Below, piece by piece: positions 34,050 through 43,723 of a DNA stretch of 64,000 nt. A program made the translations under genes and the position numbers. The DNA is taken from positions 3,274 through 67,273 of the forward strand of contig CAKSOE010000011.1 of assembly GCA_934476675.1 (NCBI GenBank). The letters are read 5' to 3'. Under the pieces are notes generated by a model. That model worked only from the letters and a program-made list of their open reading frames with translations. It had not been told where the DNA came from and ran no database searches. This DNA is from an uncultured Clostridia bacterium. GTDB taxonomy: Bacteria; Bacillota; Clostridia; UBA1381. Numbering within the stretch: position 1 is the stretch's first letter; the number at the start of each line of letters is the position of its first letter.

Positions 34050-37028
34050 ATGAAAAAAGTGAGCGGGATTTTAGTCGTCTGTATGCTGCTGAATCTGATG
34101 AGCAGTATATGTATGGCAGTATCGGAGCCTTTGCCTCCGATATATTTTGAGAATTGGACTGTCGGGTTCAATAACAGTGCAAACAACTATGCCGAAGGCA
34201 GCGCCGAGATTGTAAAAGATGAATCGGAAGCTCATACAGGCAGCCGATGTATATATCTGAAATATCCTTTGAGCAAAAAAAGCAACAGGTACATGACATT
34301 AAAGAGCAGCACCATGACTTTTGACAGCAATAAAAAGTATAAATTCGGTTTTTGGCTGAAAGCATCAAAGGGGAGTAAGGGTGTTGCCGCGCGTATAGGC
34401 TGGAACAGCGGAAGATTTAATGTACTCGGCAACTCTGCATTGTCAGAGGATACCGATTGGGAATATTATGAATTTATATGCACGAGCAGCCCGAGCGGCA
34501 GTCAGACACTTCTGTTTTTAATTGAAGATATTTGTGCTGACGGAATATGGCTGGATGATTTGGAAGTATCGGAATGTGATGAGGACGGAAATTCGATAGG
34601 AGAAAATTTACTGCAAAACCCGGGTTTTGAGTCCTCGATACCGCCGGGGGAGGCGCAGAATATTGAGGTAGAATACGGCGTCGGCAGTATGAGTATCAGC
34701 TGGACAAATCCGACCGATGCAGATTATAAAAAAGCGGTCATATATCAGGCATCGGACGGACAGGCACAAAACGTTATTGCGGAAGTGCAAAACCCGCTAA
34801 ATACATATACAATTCAAAATCTTTCAGACAATACACCGTACAAATATATAATTAAAACCTGTGATACGGCAGGGGATGAATCCGAGGGCACAGAAATTTC
34901 GGGAGTATACCGTATTCCGCGGCCGCAGGCACCGGAGGTGAAGTCCGATGATAAGAATAATATAATCATTGGCATTGATGAGACAATGGAGTATAAAATT
35001 GATGACGGTGAGTGGATTGCATATGACCCCATAAATCCGCCGAAATTTTTGGGGGATTGTATTGTTTCGGTCAGAGTGGCAGCTTCGGGAGAAATACCGT
35101 CAAGCGAGGAAACACTGCTGACATTTACGGCGGACTATCCGAATGTACTGAAAGACGATTTTAATAATATTATTGTAGGCATTGATGAAACAATGGAGTA
35201 TAAAATTAATGACGGTGAATGGATTACATATGATTCGTCGTCAGAACCGAATCTTTCGGGGGATTGCATTGTTCAGATAAGATGTAAATCGGGTGAAACT
35301 TCGGGTAAGATCAGAACAATGACCTTTACAAAAAATCCGGAACAATCGGCCGATAACTGCATTACGGCTCAAATAGAATATAACAAGGGTGAAATTACAG
35401 TAAAAGGGGTTACACCTGCTGGCGAAGGAAATGCGGTTACATTAATGGCATTAAGTAAAGGAAGCAATGCAAGGGAGTATAAGAATATTTTTGAATTGCG
35501 TCAGCTTATAAGCGGTGAAAACGGAGCTTTTGATGTACGGTTCACAATGCCGGATATAAAGGATGGTAAATCGACAAACGGCGGCTACGTTATATACATT
35601 GACGGCGACAATGCCGACAAAGCAATACCGCCTGTTGAATATTTTCACAGAACGGCATATGACAGACAGGCAGCAGTAAAAGCCGTTTCGGAATGTGTAA
35701 ATTCGGAGGAAATTAAAAATCTTCTTCATAAGGATTCTGATTTGCGTCCGGCGATTATCACAATAGGGGTTCCGATTGACGAATATGATAGTTTATCGGA
35801 AATAGGGAAAAGTGATTTTGCAAAGCTGATAGCGGAACGTATTTCCGGCAGTACAGATGAGGATGGATTTAAAACTGCATTTGAAGAATCAGCGGTCATA
35901 GCACTGCTCAATGATGTCGAAAATACGGGTGAAGTTGAGACTGTGCTGGCAGATTACAAGAAAATGCTCGATTTAAAGTACAACAGCGAGATTACTTATG
36001 AAACTTTGATAGCAAATAAAGAAATAAAAAAACTGAACTGGATATTTGAAAGAATTCTGAACAAAAAAGGTTTTAATACTGTCGGTGATGTTCAGAGTAT
36101 TTTCAAAGAAGGATATGCACTGTATATTCTGAATAATGCGTCCTACGGTGAAATGGAAAACGTTATGTCAGCCAATGCTGAATTGCTGAAATTCTCCGCT
36201 AACAGTGCATATAAAAAATATTTATCACTGCCGGCATACAGCAATGACAGCAGAAATAAGGCGAATAAAGTGTCAGTCAATAAGGAACTGGTCAGAATTT
36301 TGAATAATTCGCCCGTAACAGAGGCATCGGGATTTATAAGCGCATTGGAAAAGGCAGTGGGAGAAGCAAAAAATGTTATCGCAAATAATAATTCCGGCGG
36401 TGGCGGAGGCGGCGGAAGCAGCACAGGCAAAGGAAGTGTATACACAATACCGGACGCTGCGGCAGCCGATGAAGCAGAAACGAGTTTTATGGATATAAGC
36501 GGCGTACCGTGGGCAAGAGAAAGTATCGAAAGCCTGACAAAGCAGGGTATAATATCGGGTTATCCGGGTAATGTTTTTATGCCTGATGCAAATGTGACGA
36601 GAGAAGAGTTTGTCAAAATGCTTGTAATCGGACTCGGATTATATGATTCCGCTGCACAATGCGGTTTTGATGATGTGACACCGGACAAATGGTATTACTC
36701 ATATGTAGCAAGTGCGAATAAGAGCGGAATTGCGGAAGGGATAGATAGCAGAAATTTCGGCGCAGGTATGCAGATTACCCGTGAACAAATGGCAGCGCTG
36801 ATATACAGAGCGGCAAAACATTTGAAGATAGAGTTAAAACAAATCGCAGAGCCTGTGGAATTTGATGATGCAAAGGATATAAGCGATTATGCGAAAGAGG
36901 GTATTTTGGCAATGCAGGCAGCCGGAATCATCAACGGTACGGGAGATAACAAATACGCTCCGAAGGATACCGCAAGCAGGGCGCAGGCAGCCAAAGTAAT
37001 ATATGAATTGCTCAAATCAAAGCCGTAA
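34050..37028 (+). CDS. Secreted SLH protein with carbohydrate-binding-like module
   Basis: The 992-residue product has a signal peptide (1-26), a beta-rich module (about 31-195) ending 'NLLQNPGFE', a fibronectin-III-like domain (about 200-290), two tandem repeats of about 65 residues (296-362, 364-428; both have 'GIDETMEYKI' and 'DGEW'), an Ig-like domain (about 435-530), a long helical region (535-795), a Gly-rich linker and three SLH repeats (about 815-990) that attach it to wall polysaccharide. No catalytic motif is seen. It probably holds polymer substrate at the cell surface. AAAATT-rich leader with GGGAGGA site. Confidence 0.82.
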   Translation: MKKVSGILVVCMLLNLMSSICMAVSEPLPPIYFENWTVGFNNSANNYAEGSAEIVKDESEAHTGSRCIYLKYPLSKKSNRYMTLKSSTMTFDSNKKYKFGFWLKASKGSKGVAARIGWNSGRFNVLGNSALSEDTDWEYYEFICTSSPSGSQTLLFLIEDICADGIWLDDLEVSECDEDGNSIGENLLQNPGFESSIPPGEAQNIEVEYGVGSMSISWTNPTDADYKKAVIYQASDGQAQNVIAEVQNPLNTYTIQNLSDNTPYKYIIKTCDTAGDESEGTEISGVYRIPRPQAPEVKSDDKNNIIIGIDETMEYKIDDGEWIAYDPINPPKFLGDCIVSVRVAASGEIPSSEETLLTFTADYPNVLKDDFNNIIVGIDETMEYKINDGEWITYDSSSEPNLSGDCIVQIRCKSGETSGKIRTMTFTKNPEQSADNCITAQIEYNKGEITVKGVTPAGEGNAVTLMALSKGSNAREYKNIFELRQLISGENGAFDVRFTMPDIKDGKSTNGGYVIYIDGDNADKAIPPVEYFHRTAYDRQAAVKAVSECVNSEEIKNLLHKDSDLRPAIITIGVPIDEYDSLSEIGKSDFAKLIAERISGSTDEDGFKTAFEESAVIALLNDVENTGEVETVLADYKKMLDLKYNSEITYETLIANKEIKKLNWIFERILNKKGFNTVGDVQSIFKEGYALYILNNASYGEMENVMSANAELLKFSANSAYKKYLSLPAYSNDSRNKANKVSVNKELVRILNNSPVTEASGFISALEKAVGEAKNVIANNNSGGGGGGGSSTGKGSVYTIPDAAAADEAETSFMDISGVPWARESIESLTKQGIISGYPGNVFMPDANVTREEFVKMLVIGLGLYDSAAQCGFDDVTPDKWYYSYVASANKSGIAEGIDSRNFGAGMQITREQMAALIYRAAKHLKIELKQIAEPVEFDDAKDISDYAKEGILAMQAAGIINGTGDNKYAPKDTASRAQAAKVIYELLKSKP

Positions 37029-37053
37029 CAAAATAATCGGAGGAAATAAAGAA

Positions 37054-39747
37054 ATGAAGATAATATCAAAACTGACATTGCTTGTCTGCGCTGTCGCTGC
37101 GGCTTTTAATATAAGCGTTTCGGGAGAAATGCAGGGGGTGGCGGACAATGAAATTCAGCAGGAATTTGAACTTCTGAGCGCAATAGGAATTTTCACGGAT
37201 GAAACATTCAATATATACGAATCGGATGAATATGTCCAAAGAAAAGAACTGGCGTCGGTTATGTGCAGATTAACCGGAAATGCGGGAATGCTTGAAGCTT
37301 TGCAGGCAGCGCCTTTAACGGCGGCGCCGTTTCCGGATGTTCCGGTGAACGATGAGGATGCCGCCGCAATAAAACTTGCGTGTGATACGGGAATTATGCA
37401 GGGATATGACAGCGGCTTATTCGGGCCGGAGGACGCCGTTGGTTACGAGCAGGCGGCAAAGGTGATTGTTTCCGCGCTCGGCTGTGATCTTTATGCACAA
37501 AAAAACGGAGGGTATCCGTCGGGGTATGTATCGGTTGCCGCTGAAAAAGGAATTATAAACGGAGTCGGCACGACAATGGGAAGTCCGGTGACAAAACGTG
37601 ATTTCGCACATATGCTTTATAATGCTCTTGACGCGGATATAATGAAAAAAACAGGGACGGGAACAAATTCCGTTTATGAAACGCAGGAGGGCAAAACGCT
37701 TTTAAGCGAATATCTGAGAATTGAAAAGGGAAAGGGTATTATCAATGCAACTTCGCAAACGGGGTTGTCAACGGATAATATGCTGAATAACAATGATATT
37801 CAGATAGACAGCGAGGTATTTAAAAGCGGAAAATCGGATGCGGAGAATTATTTGGGATATAAAGTTACATACTATGCTGCTGATGATGAAGAGTCCGGAG
37901 AAAAAATATTATTGTATGTAAAAAATGAGCAAAAACCGAATGACGAGCTTGTGATACAGGCAGGAGACATTGATGAGTCGGCAACAACGAGAGAGAAACT
38001 TGTATATTGGGAGGATAATAATTCAAAAAGCAAGCAAAAGGAAATAAAGCTGTCGCCCGTTGCGGATATGATTTATAACGGAAAGGCATATCCGTCGTTT
38101 ACAAAGGAGGAGCTGATTCCCGAATCGGGATATGTGAAACTGCTTGACAGAGATGCGGACGGCAAAGCAGATGTGATATTTGTAACTTCATATGAAATTA
38201 TGGTGGTCGACCGTGTTTCCGAGTATACGTCTGTTGTATACAATAAATATTCACACGGATATAAATCCCTCAAATCAATAGAGCTGGATAAAAACAATTC
38301 TTCATACAGTCTGCGGATTTTAAAGGACGGTACGGAAATAGGAATTGAGGAAATTAAAGAGTGGGATGTGCTTTCGGTGGCTGTTTCAAAAAACAGCGGC
38401 GAAAAGAGAATAGAGGTGCGGGTTTGCAGCGACGTAATCGACGCAGCGCTTAACAGTATAGAAAACGAAAACATCATAATTGCCGATGATACCGAATACA
38501 AGCTTTCAAAAGCCTATATAACTGCAAAAAATCAGGGAGATACCGTTTTAAAAGAAATAAAGGCAGGACAGAAACTGACATTGCGGCTTGATATATTCGG
38601 AGAAGTAGCCTTTGCGGACAGCGCAGCGGAGGATGGCGAGAAATATGCGTATTTATTTAAAATGTATATTCCGAGCGGTTCAGAAGACGAGGTTATGGCG
38701 AAAATTTTAGCTGATAGCGGAAAATGGACAACTCTCAGATTGGCGAAAAACGTCAGCTTCAACGGCGCAAAGTGTAAGCCGGAGCAGGTACTTAACAAGC
38801 TTGCAATCATAAAGAAAAAAGAGGTAGTACATCTTGACCGTCAGATGATTCTTTATGAATTAAACGGTAACGGTGAAATTAAGACGCTTAAAACCGCAAA
38901 ATCATTCGATGATATATCTGATTCGGATTTAAAAAGCAGTCTGCAACTGCAATCAGCAAAAAACGATGAATTTTGGGTAAGAGAGCAGAGTACAAAATAT
39001 TACAGAAGTGCAAACAGATCGTTTGGCTCCGCGATTTATTTAAGAAGTGATTTAAAAATCTTTATCATTCCGACGGAGACCTATGCAGATGATGAAGAAA
39101 AATATTTTGTAGAGGATGTAAGCTATCTGCGAAATGATAATTCTTATACATTTACTTCATATGCCGAGGATGAATACCAATACACAAGCGTCATTATGAT
39201 AAACGATGATATTTCACTCGCTTCAAGAACATCGGACAGAACAAAATATAATAATCTGTACGTTGTGGATAAATCCGCAGTTTCCATGGTGGGCGATGAT
39301 GTGATTCAACAGCTGTACGGAGTGGTTGCAAACCAGGAAAATATAAGTGTAAACGGAAACAGTGACAGTATTTTCGACTTGCTCCGCAGAGGAGATATAA
39401 TACAGCTGCGTTTTGACCGGGACGGCAGAGTTGATGATTTTTTTAAGGTATATAAAGTTTCGGACGGAAGACGGCAGAGCAATGCCTCCGTAGATGCCGA
39501 TGGCAGCCGTGTAATTGTATACGGAAACGTTGTTGCGGCTGATATTGCGGAAAAACGCATAAAGGTTAACGACGGCAAAGAAAAGGTTTTCAGTTTTAGT
39601 ATAAGCACTCCGGCGGTGACGGTTTATGACCATGACAGTGACACCGTTTCGGTAGGAACCGTAAATGATATTGAGACCGATGATTTTGTAATAATGAGAA
39701 TAACAAAGTCAAAGGTGGCAGATGTGGTTGTATATAAAAATTATTGA
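37054..39747 (+). CDS. SLH-domain surface protein
   Basis: The 897-residue product has a signal peptide (about 1-22) and N-terminal SLH repeats (about 28-175; 'RKELASVMCRLTG', 'CDTGIMQGYDSGLFGPEDAV'). The remaining 700 residues are beta-rich with repeated OB- or Ig-like strands ('GDIIQLRFDRDGRVDDF', 'DFVIMRITKSKVADVVVYKN') and no recognised enzyme motif. This layout is frequent in Clostridia S-layer proteins encoded beside polysaccharide genes. CGGAGG precedes the ATG at 37054; the earlier in-frame ATG lies inside the upstream gene. The likely role is a surface scaffold. Confidence 0.78.
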   Translation: MKIISKLTLLVCAVAAAFNISVSGEMQGVADNEIQQEFELLSAIGIFTDETFNIYESDEYVQRKELASVMCRLTGNAGMLEALQAAPLTAAPFPDVPVNDEDAAAIKLACDTGIMQGYDSGLFGPEDAVGYEQAAKVIVSALGCDLYAQKNGGYPSGYVSVAAEKGIINGVGTTMGSPVTKRDFAHMLYNALDADIMKKTGTGTNSVYETQEGKTLLSEYLRIEKGKGIINATSQTGLSTDNMLNNNDIQIDSEVFKSGKSDAENYLGYKVTYYAADDEESGEKILLYVKNEQKPNDELVIQAGDIDESATTREKLVYWEDNNSKSKQKEIKLSPVADMIYNGKAYPSFTKEELIPESGYVKLLDRDADGKADVIFVTSYEIMVVDRVSEYTSVVYNKYSHGYKSLKSIELDKNNSSYSLRILKDGTEIGIEEIKEWDVLSVAVSKNSGEKRIEVRVCSDVIDAALNSIENENIIIADDTEYKLSKAYITAKNQGDTVLKEIKAGQKLTLRLDIFGEVAFADSAAEDGEKYAYLFKMYIPSGSEDEVMAKILADSGKWTTLRLAKNVSFNGAKCKPEQVLNKLAIIKKKEVVHLDRQMILYELNGNGEIKTLKTAKSFDDISDSDLKSSLQLQSAKNDEFWVREQSTKYYRSANRSFGSAIYLRSDLKIFIIPTETYADDEEKYFVEDVSYLRNDNSYTFTSYAEDEYQYTSVIMINDDISLASRTSDRTKYNNLYVVDKSAVSMVGDDVIQQLYGVVANQENISVNGNSDSIFDLLRRGDIIQLRFDRDGRVDDFFKVYKVSDGRRQSNASVDADGSRVIVYGNVVAADIAEKRIKVNDGKEKVFSFSISTPAVTVYDHDSDTVSVGTVNDIETDDFVIMRITKSKVADVVVYKNY

Positions 39748-39766
39748 TAATTCAGGAGGATGTGTT

Positions 39767-40981
39767 ATGTGGAAAAAAACAGGCAGGATATTGACAATTC
39801 TGATAATCATATACATGACGGCAATGGCAAATGCGGGCGCAGAGAGCACGGCAATGTCGATTGCAAACTGGTCAACCGGATTTGTAAGCAATTCTTCCGC
39901 AGGAATATTTGTAGATGCCGACGTTAAAATATCAAGGGATGTTTTTCACAGCGGCACGGCATCGGCACAGCTTATAAGCCGTTCGGCAAAATCCGGTAAT
40001 GTGTATGTAAGATTTAAGAATGACATTTCGGGAATGGAAGATGACAAATCATATATATGTACTTTCTGGGCAAAAGCACAGGAACTTACGGAGGTAAGCG
40101 CACGAGTGGCATGGGGAACGGAAACAACGTCACTTGAGCTTGCAAAGGGAACATATGATTGGAGAGAATATACTTTTGAATTTCCGAATACAAGCCATCT
40201 GACGAGTACAAATTTATCATTTCTTGTGTTGGATAAGTGCGGTTCGCTGTGGATTGACGACGTGGGATTTTATGAAAAGGGCAGCGACGGGAAACCGACA
40301 GGAGAAAATCTGATACTCAATCCGGGATTTGAAATCGGACTGGATACGATTGCACCTCGCGAGGTGGAGGATGTAAAGGTGATTGCAGGTGACGGCAAGC
40401 TGAATATAAGCTGGAAAAATCCGTCGGATAAAGATTTTAACAGGGTTCAGGTTTGCAGAGTATCGGAGGACGGTTCGGAGAGTATTGAAGCATATGTTGA
40501 AAAAACAAATAATTCCGTTCTTATAGAAAATCTGACAAACGGCAGAGAATACCGTTTTAAACTGTATGCTATGGATACATCGGATAACAGGTCGGACGGA
40601 GCAGAGGCAAAGGGTACTCCGGTTGAGCCTATGTACAGAGTGACAGCGCCCGTATTCGATAAAATTAATGAACAAGGTGAAGTGATACAGGAAAACCTGA
40701 CGGAACTGACACCGGGACTGATAAGATGTACGGCAACAATTCAGAATAACGGAATGGGCAATGATTTTGACGCGGAAATGATTTTAACAGTGCATAACGG
40801 AGGCGTTCTTGTAAATGCCGTCAGCGAATATGTATATGCCGCAGAGGGAGGAAAAGAACAGATTCTGAGTGCTGTTATAGAGGTGCCGGAGCTTGCGGAC
40901 GCCGAGTATAAGATAGAGGCATTTATATGGAATTACTTATCTGGAATGAAACCTCTGGCGAATTTTGGCACCATATATTAA
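39767..40981 (+). CDS. Secreted carbohydrate-binding-like protein with FN3 domain
   Basis: The 404-residue product has a signal peptide (1-25), the same module as its neighbours (about 33-190; 'WIDDVGFYEKG' then 'NLILNPGFE'), an FN3-like domain (197-285; 'KLNISWKNPSDKDFNRVQV') and a C-terminal beta domain (288-404) ending 'EAFIWNYLSGMKPLANFG'. There are no SLH repeats and no catalytic residues; it is probably a secreted binding protein. CAGGAGG lies 9 bases before the ATG at 39767. Confidence 0.78.
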   Translation: MWKKTGRILTILIIIYMTAMANAGAESTAMSIANWSTGFVSNSSAGIFVDADVKISRDVFHSGTASAQLISRSAKSGNVYVRFKNDISGMEDDKSYICTFWAKAQELTEVSARVAWGTETTSLELAKGTYDWREYTFEFPNTSHLTSTNLSFLVLDKCGSLWIDDVGFYEKGSDGKPTGENLILNPGFEIGLDTIAPREVEDVKVIAGDGKLNISWKNPSDKDFNRVQVCRVSEDGSESIEAYVEKTNNSVLIENLTNGREYRFKLYAMDTSDNRSDGAEAKGTPVEPMYRVTAPVFDKINEQGEVIQENLTELTPGLIRCTATIQNNGMGNDFDAEMILTVHNGGVLVNAVSEYVYAAEGGKEQILSAVIEVPELADAEYKIEAFIWNYLSGMKPLANFGTIY

Positions 40982-41000
40982 TGTAACGGAAGGGAGAATA

Positions 41001-41024
41001 TTTTTACCGCAGAAGCGGTGAAAA
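41001..41024 (+). other. Hairpin covering the LplB-type start region
   Basis: TTTTTACCGC (41001-41010) pairs over 10 bp with GCGGTGAAAA (41015-41024), loop AGAA. The GTG proposed as start (41018-41020) is inside the 3' arm, and the AAGGGAGAA site is upstream of the stem. Confidence 0.6.
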
Positions 41025-42001
41025 TACAAAATAAGCATATGGCAAACGTTAAATGTTTAAAAAAAGAGAGCGCAATTTCAACTGCTGCGCAGCAAAAAAA
41101 ATCAATATTTAAGGTTTTATGGCGTTACAGATATTTTTATTTGTTTCTTGCACCGGCTGTAATTTGGTTTTTTATATTCAAATACGTACCTATGTACGGA
41201 ATTACATTGGCTTTTAAGGAATATCGGTTTGATAAAGGTATTCTCGGCAGTGAATGGGTCGGTCTGCGATATGTAAAGCAGTTCATATTTCATTATGATT
41301 TCTGGATGCTTATGCGTAACACCGTCAGTATATCGGCAATGAAATTATTTATCGGATTTCCGATGCCTATTATTCTGGCTTTAATGCTCAATGAGGTCAG
41401 TAACAATAAATTCAAGAGAACCATTCAGACGGTATCATATCTTCCGCACTTTGTTTCGTGGGTTGTGGTTGTTGCACTGATGAATAAGTTTTTAACTCCC
41501 TACGGCGGTCTTATAAACGAGCTTTTGGGAAAATTCGGAGTAGAACCGATTAACTTCATGGGAGAAAAAGCGTGGTTTTATCCGCTGGTACTGATAAGCA
41601 GCATATGGAAAGAGGTCGGCTGGGGGTCAATCATATATTTAGCCGCAATCGCAGGGATAAACCAGGATATTTATGAGGCAGCGGCTTTGGACGGCGCCGG
41701 AAAACTTAAATCAATATTGTATATTACAATACCATGCGTACTGCCGACTGCCGGTATTATGTTCATAATGAAAGTCGGAACGCTTATAGAAGCCGGCTTT
41801 GACCAGATATATCTGATGCAGACGCCCGGAGTCCTTGATGTGGCGGAGGTTTTAGATACGTACGTGGTAAAGACGGGTATACGTGAAGGAATGTTCAGTT
41901 TCGCAACAGCGGTAGGCTTATTCAAATCGATTATCGCACTGATATTGATTGTTGTAACCAATGCGGTATCAAAGAAGCTGTCCGATGTGGCGCTGTGGTA
42001 G
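41018..42001 (+). CDS. Carbohydrate ABC importer permease, LplB type
   Basis: The 327-residue product has six membrane helices and the EAA loop 'AGINQDIYEAAALDGAGKLK' near residue 212-231. It is the MalF/LplB-class partner of the LplC-type permease at 33131. The start is uncertain: GTG 41018 lies in a hairpin 22 bases after the ribosome binding site, while ATG 41039 has none. The extra N-terminus before 'RYRYFYLFLAPAVIWF' is poorly conserved in the family, so it does not decide the case. The solute-binding lipoprotein gene follows. Confidence 0.9.
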   Translation: MKIQNKHMANVKCLKKESAISTAAQQKKSIFKVLWRYRYFYLFLAPAVIWFFIFKYVPMYGITLAFKEYRFDKGILGSEWVGLRYVKQFIFHYDFWMLMRNTVSISAMKLFIGFPMPIILALMLNEVSNNKFKRTIQTVSYLPHFVSWVVVVALMNKFLTPYGGLINELLGKFGVEPINFMGEKAWFYPLVLISSIWKEVGWGSIIYLAAIAGINQDIYEAAALDGAGKLKSILYITIPCVLPTAGIMFIMKVGTLIEAGFDQIYLMQTPGVLDVAEVLDTYVVKTGIREGMFSFATAVGLFKSIIALILIVVTNAVSKKLSDVALW

Positions 42002-42038
42002 TATATTAAAAATAAAATTTTAATACAGGAGGTATAAA

Positions 42039-43706
42039 ATGAAGTTAAAAAAGGTGTTTTTGATTATAGCGGCGGCGGCAGCTGCGGCTGCGTGCATTTC
42101 CGGCTGTAATCAATCTAAGGAAAAAGCAGACGGGAACGAAAATGTTACCCTGAGGTTCTTGGATTGCTGGCAGGGGGAATCGGCAATCAGTCCGAGCGAT
42201 CTTACCAATAATGCGGTTGCAAAGGTCATACGGGAAAAGACGGGAGTTACGTTAAATCCCGAATTTATTACCACGAGCGAAATAGAAAAATTAAATGTTC
42301 TGTTTGCTTCGGGGGATATGCCCGACCTTATCAGCGCTCCGTTCTGGGGCGGTGCGGATGCAACGACAATGCTTATAAAGAGATCGGCAAAAGAGGGCCT
42401 GCTCATGTCTTTGGACGAACTTGTAGAGGAATACGGCCCTAATGTAAAACCTGCTATGGAGGGAGTTGCGGCAACTAAGGATCTGAAAGAATTTGACCTG
42501 GAGGATCCGGATTTTGAGGGGAAACATTATCTGCTGCTTGCACAGGCGAAGATGATAGAATCACCGGAGGATGTTGCAAACGATGCAAAAACTCTTTACA
42601 TAAGAAAGGATATTTACGATTCGCTCAATGTAGATCCGGAAAAGATTAAGACATCGGACGATATATACGAATTGCTGAAAAAAATTAAGGCAGGCAACTT
42701 TAAAGACGTAAACGGCAGAGATATTATTCCGGCAGGCTCATGGCACAGCGGCTATCTGTTAGGCTTGTTATATACATCGTATATAGATTCGGTAGATAAT
42801 ATTACAAACTACGGCTTATCAGACGGCAAGGTGGTGGAGGATACATTTGAACCGCTTACCGAAAAACGTATTTTATTTATGAGAAAGCTTATTTCCGAGG
42901 GGCTTCTTGATGTGGAGGCAATAAGCCAGAATTCGGCAAGAGCTACGGAAAAATTATCGACAGGAAGCGTAGGGATAATCGGATCGAGATATAATCAGCT
43001 CAAAGACACATTGTCAAATACGCTGTATATTACCAATCCGGAGATGAAATACATTCCGCTTCCCTATCTGCAAGACGCAAAGGGAAGAACAGGCTTTATT
43101 TCACTTAAAGGTACAAGCGGCGCTTCGGTGCTTATGATTCCGAAAACGACAAAAAATCCCGAAGCGGTCATAAAAGCGCTTAACTTTATTAATTCCGAGG
43201 AGGGTGTAAAGCTGATTTCCTACGGAATTGAGGGCGAGCATTATAACATGGTTGACGGTAAACCGCGCCTTACGCAGGAATGGCTTGAAAAATACAAAAG
43301 CGATACAAAGAATTTGAGTAAAGAGGGCATCAGAAGCATATACGACAGACTGCTGCTTTTGAATAAAAGACTTAAAGAATACGGAGAATCATTGCCGGGA
43401 CAAGCGGACGAAGTGGATGAAGATTTTGAATACGCAAAATCACTTTGCCCGTTCGGCGGATTTGTAGACGGAATAAGAGTAAATTATTTTGAAAATTCAT
43501 ATCCCGACATTGATAAGGTAAAAAGCCTGCGTTCCTCCTCAAAGGTAAACGATACTATAAACAAAGCGTATTTCCAGGAGTCGGACGAGGCGGCTTTACA
43601 GGTAATCAGAGGACTTAAAGAGCAAATGTATAAGGACGGAGAAATAGAAAAGCTTCTTGATTATTTAACCGAACAGACTAAAGACAGAGATGATATATTA
43701 TATTGA
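42039..43706 (+). CDS. Extracellular solute-binding lipoprotein, LplA type
   Basis: The 555-residue product has a lipoprotein signal with lipobox 'ISGC' (Cys about 23), so it is anchored on the outer membrane face. Family traits of large CUT1 binding proteins (LplA/YtcQ): 'GVTLNPEFITTSE', 'NVLFASGDMPDLIS', and 'IPKTTKNPEAVIKALNFINS'. It should bind the oligosaccharide taken up by the two permeases. The size (over 500 residues) suits complex or long oligosaccharides. AGGAGG precedes the ATG. Confidence 0.92.
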   Translation: MKLKKVFLIIAAAAAAAACISGCNQSKEKADGNENVTLRFLDCWQGESAISPSDLTNNAVAKVIREKTGVTLNPEFITTSEIEKLNVLFASGDMPDLISAPFWGGADATTMLIKRSAKEGLLMSLDELVEEYGPNVKPAMEGVAATKDLKEFDLEDPDFEGKHYLLLAQAKMIESPEDVANDAKTLYIRKDIYDSLNVDPEKIKTSDDIYELLKKIKAGNFKDVNGRDIIPAGSWHSGYLLGLLYTSYIDSVDNITNYGLSDGKVVEDTFEPLTEKRILFMRKLISEGLLDVEAISQNSARATEKLSTGSVGIIGSRYNQLKDTLSNTLYITNPEMKYIPLPYLQDAKGRTGFISLKGTSGASVLMIPKTTKNPEAVIKALNFINSEEGVKLISYGIEGEHYNMVDGKPRLTQEWLEKYKSDTKNLSKEGIRSIYDRLLLLNKRLKEYGESLPGQADEVDEDFEYAKSLCPFGGFVDGIRVNYFENSYPDIDKVKSLRSSSKVNDTINKAYFQESDEAALQVIRGLKEQMYKDGEIEKLLDYLTEQTKDRDDILY

Positions 43707-43723
43707 AAAAGAGGTGTTTTACG

